Of a stretch of DNA of 9,663 bases, positions 1-5,289 are shown in pieces (within the stretch, counting starts at the first letter, position 1; each line of letters opens with the position of its first letter). The translations under genes were made by a program, and so were the position numbers. Origin of the DNA: an uncultured Phascolarctobacterium sp. (GTDB lineage: Bacteria; Bacillota; Negativicutes; Acidaminococcales; Acidaminococcaceae); assembly GCA_945949475.1 (NCBI GenBank), contig CAMFET010000023.1, forward strand, positions 1 to 9,663, given 5' to 3'. The notes beneath the pieces were generated by a model, which was not told the DNA's origin, did no database searches, and saw only the letters and a list, made by a program, of their open reading frames with translations.

Positions 1-51
1 ACCAAAGTGTACACCAGCTTCAAGTAATTGTTTCATAGAGATAATAGCCAT
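1..51 (-). CDS. rpsB: 30S ribosomal protein S2, N-terminal 17 codons (cut by window edge)
   Basis: The minus strand reads MAIISMKQLLEAGVHFG from the ATG at 51-49 to the window edge. This is the very conserved N-terminus of bacterial ribosomal protein S2, a 30S subunit protein that loads late and sits on the head-platform side. A perfect AGGAGG Shine-Dalgarno lies at 65-60, eight bases before the start, which fixes the start codon. The gene continues beyond base 1, where in most bacteria tsf (elongation factor Ts) follows; that cannot be seen here. A structured leader and a terminator lie immediately upstream, so rpsB begins its own transcription unit. The peptide is short, but the match to the S2 start is distinctive and I know of no competing family. 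Confidence 0.93.
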   Translation of the reverse strand, partial: MAIISMKQLLEAGVHFG

Positions 52-76
52 TTTTGTTTCCTCCTGTTTTTTCCTC

Positions 77-140
77 CGCAGGGATGCATTTTCATCAATA
101 ACTGCGCGGCTGACGCAGACAGACGATGAATTATCCTGCG
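77..140 (-). ncRNA. Nested-hairpin 5' leader of rpsB (candidate S2 autoregulatory element)
   Basis: On the minus strand three inverted repeats nest around one centre: CGCAGG (140-135) with CCTGCG (82-77), TTCATC (130-125) with GATGAA (96-91), and CTGCG (118-114) with CGCAG (106-102) around a 7-base loop. They are separated by internal loops and would form one long interrupted hairpin ending 11 bases before the Shine-Dalgarno. Ribosomal protein operons are commonly autoregulated through such leaders, and S2-mediated control of rpsB is established in gammaproteobacteria. I do not recognise this fold as a named family, so the regulatory role is inferred from structure and position. Confidence 0.5.
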
Positions 141-162
141 TGTGTATTTTTACACTCGAACT

Positions 163-191
163 ATTTTATCATAAAAAATCCCACAACACAA
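163..191 (-). promoter_or_regulatory. Weak candidate promoter for rpsB
   Basis: Minus-strand TTGTGT (191-186) and TAAAAT (168-163) are separated by 17 bases, which would start transcription just upstream of the leader hairpin. The -35 box matches only half the consensus and lies inside the loop of the upstream terminator. An alternative -10, TATGAT (173-168), has no convincing -35 partner. Confidence 0.3.
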
Positions 192-211
192 GGGGCTGTG
201 GGAGATTTTTT
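173..211 (-). terminator. Intrinsic terminator after the antiporter gene, probably bidirectional
   Basis: On the minus strand CCCACA (202-197 side) pairs with TGTGGG (185-180 side) around an 11-base loop, flanked by A-runs and T-runs of six on the two sides (211-206 and 178-173). It sits 80 bases after the antiporter stop codon and just before the rpsB promoter region, so it separates the two transcription units. The T-runs on both strands mean it could work in either direction. Confidence 0.75.
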
Positions 212-290
212 ACCGTAAACTGTATATTATTTTACATGTTTTACAAGAATGCGTGGTCCAACTGGCAAAGCAGTCCAACCAAGTAGATAA

Positions 291-1217
291 TTAGATAAGA
301 TACCACAAATACACGCCATAGCTGGCCAGCATCAACGCTCCAGCCCAGCGTGCCAATTTTTCCTTGGGCAAAACGCATACCCACAGCAGCACGGCAGCAG
401 CAATGGCCACATAGGAGTCGAAGGTAAAGGCTTGCGCGAAAGGAATATCCACAATCAAAGCGGAAAGCGCTACCACGAAGAGGATATTGAAGATATTGCT
501 GCCCACAATATTGCCAATAGCGATATCCGCATTGCCCTTGCGGGCCGCTGTCACCGAGGTGAACAGCTCCGGCAAGCTGGTGCCCAGCGCCACAATGGTG
601 AGGCCAATAATACGCTCGCTCAGGCCCATGAAGACAGCTATCGCTGTGGCCGCATTAACGGTCACGTTACTCCCCGCAATGATTACAGCCAGTCCTCCCA
701 GCGTCCACACAACGCACTTGCCCAAGCTCATTTCCTCGCCCTGCTCCTCCTCAGGCGGCACACTGTTCACGGCCATCCTATACAAATAGAACAGATACAC
801 AGCGAAGCCCACACAGAGAACAAGGCCATCACCCAAGCTAATCACGCCATCCCTACCCTGCCAAAAGAGAAGAGCCGTCACAGCGATCACATAGGGTATT
901 TCGATACGAGCGGTGGAGCGAGCCAAAAGCAACGGCGTAATCACCGAAGCGCAGCCTAAAATCACCAAAATGTTCATGATATTACTGCCCACTACATTAC
1001 CAATAGTAATATCGGCACTGCCCTTAATTGAGGCGGCAATGCTCACCGCCGCCTCCGGTGCACTGGTGCCCATAGCCACAATGGTCAGGCCAATAACTAG
1101 CTGCGGAATGCCAAACTTAGCCGCAATACCGGCAGCGCCCTCCACAAACCAATCGGCTCCCTTGCCCAACAGCACAAAGCCCAGCGCTAATAATGCAAAT
1201 TGTAATAATAAATCCAT
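291..1217 (-). CDS. CaCA-family Na+/Ca2+-type cation antiporter (YrbG-like), probable Mn2+/Ca2+ exporter
   Basis: A 308-residue integral membrane protein of about the usual length for bacterial sodium/calcium exchanger family members of the YrbG type. The two inverted alpha-repeats that line the ion path are clear: repeat 1 at about residues 43-84 (GLTIVAMGTSAPE, then GNVVGSNIMN) and repeat 2 at about 205-246 (GLTIVALGTSLPE, then GNIVGSNIFN). The key acidic residues E55 and E217 and the GSN motifs are intact. An acidic hydrophilic linker (about 154-163, EEEQGEE) separates the halves. The start is fixed by GGAGG at 1227-1223. Known family members exchange Ca2+ for Na+. Here a manganese riboswitch controls the gene, so I infer that Mn2+ export is a main or additional role. 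It is transcribed alone, ending at the terminator at 173-211. Confidence 0.93.
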   Translation of the reverse strand: MDLLLQFALLALGFVLLGKGADWFVEGAAGIAAKFGIPQLVIGLTIVAMGTSAPEAAVSIAASIKGSADITIGNVVGSNIMNILVILGCASVITPLLLARSTARIEIPYVIAVTALLFWQGRDGVISLGDGLVLCVGFAVYLFYLYRMAVNSVPPEEEQGEEMSLGKCVVWTLGGLAVIIAGSNVTVNAATAIAVFMGLSERIIGLTIVALGTSLPELFTSVTAARKGNADIAIGNIVGSNIFNILFVVALSALIVDIPFAQAFTFDSYVAIAAAVLLWVCVLPKEKLARWAGALMLASYGVYLWYLI

Positions 1218-1270
1218 AACATCCTCCCAACCGCAGCATTCCTCAATATAGATTACTAATTATAAAATAC

Positions 1271-1314
1271 AAAAAGCGAGACCTGCTGCAATAAAATTAC
1301 AACAAAGTCTCGCT
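1271..1314 (-). terminator. Riboswitch expression-platform terminator before the antiporter gene
   Basis: Minus-strand AGCGAGAC (1314-1307) pairs perfectly with GTCTCGCT (1282-1275). The interior can also pair through GUUGU with GCAGC, and a run of T follows (1275-1271). The 5' arm is the same segment as the 3' conserved strand of the aptamer, so aptamer and terminator cannot both form. In this family Mn2+ binding stabilises the aptamer and lets transcription continue. As no other terminator follows the EAL gene at 1486, this hairpin may also stop read-through from it. Confidence 0.85.
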
Positions 1315-1400
1315 ACTTACTCACACAACCGGATTGCCTCTAGCAATCGTCCTGACGATGGTGTAAACACGGCTCAGCCATGCTAGCTACTCCCTTTATA
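1302..1400 (-). ncRNA. yybP-ykoY family Mn2+ riboswitch (aptamer)
   Basis: Read on the minus strand, the leader carries the family's landmarks in order. First comes the 5' segment AAAGGGAGTAGC (1397-1386), then a hairpin with the conserved loop sequence CGTCAGGACG (1357-1348), then GCTAGAGGCAATCCGG (1344-1329), and the 3' segment GCGAGACTTTG (1313-1303). AUAAAG (1399-1394) pairs with CUUUGU (1307-1302) to close the basal stem. In solved members of the family the 5' GGAGUAG loop and the CGUCA loop dock together around a Mn2+ ion. Transcription from the promoter at 1434-1406 would start at about 1399, right at the aptamer's edge. Binding should turn the downstream antiporter on. Confidence 0.88.
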
Positions 1401-1405
1401 GCTTG

Positions 1406-1434
1406 AGTTTACTAAAAAGAAGCAGCTTTGTCAA
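1406..1434 (-). promoter_or_regulatory. Sigma-70 type promoter of the riboswitch-antiporter unit
   Basis: Minus-strand TTGACA (1434-1429, perfect -35) is followed after exactly 17 bases by TAAACT (1411-1406). The predicted start at about 1399 coincides with the 5' edge of the riboswitch. A near-consensus promoter fits a constitutively initiated transcript that is controlled afterwards by the riboswitch. Confidence 0.8.
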
Positions 1435-1485
1435 GAGAGAATTATTGCTGGAGCCAGCTAATTTACCTAACTATAAATACAGAAA

Positions 1486-3657
1486 CTAAGTATTAGCATT
1501 CAGGAAGGAGGTTTGAATAATATTACTAATAATACGATGGTAGCCCTTGAGGGTAACCATGCCATTGCTATCCGCAACACGAATACCAACGCAGCGCATG
1601 CGCACTACCCCGGCCTGCGGATGCTGCCAATTATACTCCAGCTGCACAATCTTGCCGGAATTAATCATCTTGGCCAGCATTTGCAGCACATAATGCACAC
1701 ATTCGGGGCAAACCCTGCTAAACCAATTCTTATAGCATTCCTGCGGTGACCAGGCCTTAGAGGCAGACATAAGCTCCGAGCAGCTTTTATCCAAGAACAT
1801 TTCGTAGACACCGGCTTTATTATCCATGCGCGTAATCCACAGACCCAGCTCCAAATCACGCAAAATATTTTCCGCATTGTTATGAACAATATCATAGCCC
1901 GGGTCATCATACATCAAATTCCAAAGCAGATGGCTATCCAGCATGCGCTCCTTCACATCGATGCTGGTAAAGCGCTGTATCTTTTGCTTGTAATCGCTAT
2001 AGGCATCGGCCCCGTTATCGATGAAGCTGGCAGTAAACACATTGGCCTCCACCGGTCGGCTAAAAAGATAACCCTGATAAACATCGGGACGCAAATCACT
2101 GAGCAAACGCAGCTGCTTTTCTGTTTCCACGCCCTCCAGGCAAATCAAAATATTGGAGAAGTTTGCCAGCTCCTGCACCGTGCTGATAAGGCGATAATTA
2201 TAAGCACTCTCGGTAACATCACTGACGAAGCATTGGTCAATCTTGATGATGTCAAATTGCAAGCGCTTCAAATAGCTAAGACTGGAATAGCCAGTACCAA
2301 AATCATCTACGGCAATATAAATGCCGGCCTGCTTCCACAGGCTAAAGATTCTATTAAACTTATCGAAATCACGCAGATGCATGCTTTCAGTGATTTCTAG
2401 AGTCAGGGCGTCACCGGGAGCCCCCAGCTCCTCCAGCACATCCAGAACCTCCTGCACAAAGCCCTCCTGATTGAGCTGCACATAGCTCACATTAACGCTA
2501 ACACGAAAATCAGGAACGACCTTACGCCACTCCAAGCATTGCTTAAGCGCCTCGCGTAAAATCCACTTACCCACGGGGCAAATCATGCCGGTTTTCTCGA
2601 GCAGCATGATAAATTCGCCTGGGCTGAGCAGGCCTCGAATAGGCGAACGATAGCGCAGCAGTGCCTCCGCACCCAAAAGCTTAAAGTTTTTGCCTTCAAT
2701 TAAAGGCTGGTAGCACACGAAAAAGCCCTCGCAATCATTCACAATGCTGTTGCGAATCTCATCCTGCAAATTAATCTGAGATAAATAACGATTGTACTTC
2801 TCGGTCGAAAAGAAGTTAATCAAATTCTTACCCTGGCTCTTGGCCTCCACCAAAGCCGTTTCGGCATACTGCAAAAGCTGAGGAATGCTTCTATCTTCTC
2901 CATCATTAAAGGTGGCTGCCCCCACCGAAAGGGTGCAATATTTTTGCAAATCAGCCTTAATTCTATCATAAAAGGCCTGTGCCCTATCATGATTGGCATG
3001 CTGCAAAATCACAGCAAAGCGGTCACCGCTCAACCGAAAAATGCCATTCCATTGGCCCATGTGCTTTTCGAGCACCTTGGCAATTTCCTGCAGCACCTTA
3101 TCACCATAGGCTCTTCCCTTTTGGGCATTAATAGCTGCCAAATCATCTACGTCTGCAATAAAAAGATAGCCCTGTGAGCCCTCTGCAACAGCATCACACA
3201 AATCCTCACGCCAATTCATGCCGTAGGAGAGTCCGGTAAGCTTATCCACCCTTGTATCAAAAATGCTGGTGGAGCAACAGCCAATTACCACACGCTTCTC
3301 CCCATTAGCAATGGTGAGCTGCTGTCCCTTATTATTGATCCACACCCGCTTACCCTCACGGTTTACCAGGCGATATTCGATTTCAAATTCACTTTCCAGG
3401 CCGTTGGCAATCCTAAAAATCTGCTTTTCGATTTTGGGTCGGTCCAGCGGATAGGTAAGATTAAGCAGCTCCTGCACAGCAAAGCCCTGCTCATCCTTAT
3501 GCTGCAGCACGTATTTATAACTAATCGGCTGTGTATAAAAAACCTTATCCTCATCCAAATCCCACACATACAAGGAATCAGGGATGCTGGCGTTCATCAC
3601 CCGGACTAGTTCAAGGCATTCTTTAAAATTGAGCTTCTGTAAAACATCTAGATCCAT
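1486..3657 (-). CDS. PAS-degenerate GGDEF-EAL protein with C-terminal PAS-like region; c-di-GMP phosphodiesterase
   Basis: A 723-residue protein without signal peptide or membrane segment. From the N-terminus: a PAS-like sensor (about 20-135), a GGDEF domain (about 137-285), an EAL domain (about 295-545) and a PAS-like tail (about 590-712). The GGDEF signature reads SGDRF (210-214): the first glycine and the catalytic acidic residue are gone, so cyclase activity is unlikely, although D169 and D171 of the metal-binding region remain. The EAL site looks complete: E331-A332-L333, N389, E421, D451-D452, K472, E508 and Q528, with DDFGTGYS and QGYLFSRP motifs. It should therefore hydrolyse c-di-GMP to pGpG, with the dead GGDEF possibly acting as a GTP-sensing regulator as in other composite proteins. 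The Shine-Dalgarno is weak (GAGAGTGAG at 3675-3667). It lies 88 bases downstream of a cyclase gene. Confidence 0.9.
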   Translation of the reverse strand: MDLDVLQKLNFKECLELVRVMNASIPDSLYVWDLDEDKVFYTQPISYKYVLQHKDEQGFAVQELLNLTYPLDRPKIEKQIFRIANGLESEFEIEYRLVNREGKRVWINNKGQQLTIANGEKRVVIGCCSTSIFDTRVDKLTGLSYGMNWREDLCDAVAEGSQGYLFIADVDDLAAINAQKGRAYGDKVLQEIAKVLEKHMGQWNGIFRLSGDRFAVILQHANHDRAQAFYDRIKADLQKYCTLSVGAATFNDGEDRSIPQLLQYAETALVEAKSQGKNLINFFSTEKYNRYLSQINLQDEIRNSIVNDCEGFFVCYQPLIEGKNFKLLGAEALLRYRSPIRGLLSPGEFIMLLEKTGMICPVGKWILREALKQCLEWRKVVPDFRVSVNVSYVQLNQEGFVQEVLDVLEELGAPGDALTLEITESMHLRDFDKFNRIFSLWKQAGIYIAVDDFGTGYSSLSYLKRLQFDIIKIDQCFVSDVTESAYNYRLISTVQELANFSNILICLEGVETEKQLRLLSDLRPDVYQGYLFSRPVEANVFTASFIDNGADAYSDYKQKIQRFTSIDVKERMLDSHLLWNLMYDDPGYDIVHNNAENILRDLELGLWITRMDNKAGVYEMFLDKSCSELMSASKAWSPQECYKNWFSRVCPECVHYVLQMLAKMINSGKIVQLEYNWQHPQAGVVRMRCVGIRVADSNGMVTLKGYHRIISNIIQTSFLNANT

Positions 3658-3685
3658 CTAAAACAGCTCACTCTCTAAGATTAGC

Positions 3686-3706
3686 TAATAGTATCGATTA
3701 CTATTA
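3686..3706 (-). repeat. 21-bp palindrome at the predicted start of the EAL-gene transcript (candidate operator)
   Basis: TAATAGTA (3686-3693) and TACTATTA (3699-3706) form a perfect inverted repeat of 8-base arms around 5 bases (TCGAT). It lies immediately downstream of the candidate -10 box at 3714-3709, where the transcript would start, so a bound dimeric regulator would block initiation. No T-run follows it, so it is not a terminator. Confidence 0.45.
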
Positions 3707-3708
3707 AT

Positions 3709-3737
3709 ATCTTACCACTTTCCATATTAATACACAA
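3709..3737 (-). promoter_or_regulatory. Candidate promoter for the GGDEF-EAL gene
   Basis: Minus-strand TTGTGT (3737-3732) and TAAGAT (3714-3709) are spaced by 17 bases in the gap between the two c-di-GMP genes. The boxes are moderate matches. There is no terminator between the two genes, so the EAL gene may be both co-transcribed with the cyclase and expressed separately. Confidence 0.45.
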
Positions 3738-3745
3738 GTAAAAAT

Positions 3746-4987
3746 TTATTTTGCAATGCGATAAGCAGCCTTACCACTATTCTTAGCCTCGTACATAGCT
3801 ACATCACTCTTTTTCAAGAGGATATCTACATCATCCACGGCCTCAGTATAAGCAATGCCGATGCTGGCGCTAATTCCGGCAAAGTCCTGGTAATCCTCCA
3901 CTAAGCGAGTCAATTCCAGCAGGAATTCCTCAGCATAGGCCTTCAATTCGGCGTTAGTTGCCTTTCCTTCGATAGCGCACACAAATTCATCACCGCCAAA
4001 ACGCACGCACACGCCTTCCCTAAAGATATCTTCCAAGATGCGGGCTACGCGGCAAAGCAGCTCATCCCCCACCTCGTGTCCATAGGTATCATTAATCTTT
4101 TTGAAATTATCCAAATCCAAATAAAAGATGCTGACCGGCTCCTTAGCATCCTTAATTTTAGACATATACTTGTAGAAATAACGACGATTATAAAGCTTAG
4201 TTAAGGTATCTGTCTCCGCAGCATTGACAAGCTTTTCCATCAAGCGTTTTTCATCAGTAACATCGATGGCGCAGCCCACTGTGCCGATAAGGATTTGCTT
4301 ATCATCATACAGCGGCGATTTATAGGTTTTAAACTCACGCAGGCCTCGGCGTGTCTTAACCTTTTCGTCAAAGAGCAGTGTTTTTTGTGCCTGCAGAACC
4401 TCTTCTTCTGTTTCGAGGCATACATATTCACCGGCAGCATACTCCTCCGGCTTCAAATCCCAAATATAATAATGGCCACGGCCCTCAACATCACTTTTTT
4501 CCTTGCCCACAGCAGCACAAAAGCTATCATTTACCTTTAAATGCGCGCCGCGAATATCCTTATACCAAATCAGGGGCGGAATGCTATTAATCAAGGTTTC
4601 AAAATAATTCTTCGTCAAATGGTGATCCTTCTGCCTCTTAATGCTGGCAAACAGCTTAGCTATTTTGCTATCTAACAGCTTATCAGCCAAGGGCAGTCGC
4701 CAAAAGTCATCCAGCAAGGCCAAGGTAGCAGGGCTCAGCTGCTCCAGCTCCTCTTCACTACCCAAGTACACCTTCATGGCATCAGCGGGCAGCACGGCCA
4801 AGGCCTGCTCCAAAACACTGGGTGCTGCCTGACAAAGCAACAAATCAGCATTCTTTAAGGAAGCATCTACCTCATTCACATGAGAAACAATATTGGTAAA
4901 GCCTGGTAAGGACGGAAAAGCTGCAACCTTTTCATACAAGGAAAGGTTTTGGCTTAAGATGATTACTTGATAATTGTAATGATACAT
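3746..4987 (-). CDS. Pseudo-receiver-PAS-GGDEF diguanylate cyclase
   Basis: A 413-residue cytoplasmic protein. Residues about 5-115 resemble a response-regulator receiver in pattern (YQVIILSQN, then ADLLLCQ), but the position expected to hold the phospho-accepting aspartate is Q53, so it probably cannot be phosphorylated. A PAS domain follows (about 126-245; IPPLIWYKDIRGAHLKVN, ending IDVTDEKR), then a GGDEF domain from D260 (DTLTKLYNRR) to the C-terminus. The active site is intact: D291-L-D293, GHEVGD (303-308) and G331-G-D-E-F335. The RxxD inhibitory site normally found just before GGDEF is absent (FREG there), so product feedback is unlikely. It should make c-di-GMP from two GTP. GAGGTG at 4997-4992 sets the start. 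It lies directly upstream of a phosphodiesterase gene, giving a make/break pair. Confidence 0.91.
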   Translation of the reverse strand: MYHYNYQVIILSQNLSLYEKVAAFPSLPGFTNIVSHVNEVDASLKNADLLLCQAAPSVLEQALAVLPADAMKVYLGSEEELEQLSPATLALLDDFWRLPLADKLLDSKIAKLFASIKRQKDHHLTKNYFETLINSIPPLIWYKDIRGAHLKVNDSFCAAVGKEKSDVEGRGHYYIWDLKPEEYAAGEYVCLETEEEVLQAQKTLLFDEKVKTRRGLREFKTYKSPLYDDKQILIGTVGCAIDVTDEKRLMEKLVNAAETDTLTKLYNRRYFYKYMSKIKDAKEPVSIFYLDLDNFKKINDTYGHEVGDELLCRVARILEDIFREGVCVRFGGDEFVCAIEGKATNAELKAYAEEFLLELTRLVEDYQDFAGISASIGIAYTEAVDDVDILLKKSDVAMYEAKNSGKAAYRIAK

Positions 4988-5051
4988 AAGACACCTCGCC
5001 TAGAAAATCTTAAAAATTGTCGCTATAGAGAAAACACAAATGTACATCTAA

Positions 5052-5080
5052 ATTATAGCACAGTCGAATAGAATTTTCTA
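5052..5080 (-). promoter_or_regulatory. Promoter of the diguanylate cyclase gene with a palindrome over the -35
   Basis: Minus-strand TAGAAA (5080-5075) and a perfect TATAAT (5057-5052) are spaced by 17 bases, giving a start near 5045. A perfect inverted repeat, ATAGAA-TT-TTCTAT (5068-5081), covers the -35 box and could be a repressor or activator site, although such short AT-rich repeats also arise by chance. Confidence 0.6.
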
Positions 5081-5230
5081 TAGGTAATTTTCAAATAATT
5101 ACTATCTTTTTCAAGAAAAAACTGTAAAAATTGTACACTATTTGCACTTAAGTTTTATAATTAGCTTAGCCCACTCGTATATAAGCTTGAATAAACCTTA
5201 TATCGAAATCACTAATATTGCTCATAGATA

Positions 5231-5267
5231 TAAAAAAATCCCTTAGCCACAGCTGCAGCTAAGGGAT
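5231..5267 (-). terminator. Intrinsic terminator of the TRAP operon
   Basis: Minus-strand ATCCCTTAGC (5267-5258) and GCTAAGGGAT (5247-5238) form a perfect 10-bp stem with a 10-base loop, followed by seven T (5237-5231). It lies 23 bases after the permease stop codon. Confidence 0.92.
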
Positions 5268-5289
5268 AGCAATTACTTAGAGTATTAAA

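Larger units (their letters stand above)
4988..5289. other. Non-coding gap between the TRAP operon and the cyclase gene
   Basis: This AT-rich stretch of about 300 bases holds the TRAP-operon terminator at its right side, the cyclase promoter and its roughly 60-base leader at its left side. A further inverted repeat lies between them: ATATAAG (5179-5185) with CTTATAT (5197-5203) around 11 bases, of unknown use. I see no coding potential and no recognisable riboswitch, including no c-di-GMP aptamer. Confidence 0.7.

Noticed and set aside
432..959. 175-codon plus-strand open frame antisense to the antiporter
   Set aside because: Low-complexity histidine/arginine/glutamine-rich translation without domains; the antiporter frame has both family repeats and a strong ribosome site.
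1448..1459. GCTGGAGCCAGC palindrome after the EAL gene considered as its terminator
   Set aside because: The loop would be only two to four bases and no T-run follows. The riboswitch terminator at 1271-1314 is the first credible stop.
4988..5289. Looked for a c-di-GMP riboswitch near the cyclase and EAL genes
   Set aside because: None of the conserved aptamer segments could be found on either strand in this gap or in 3658-3745.
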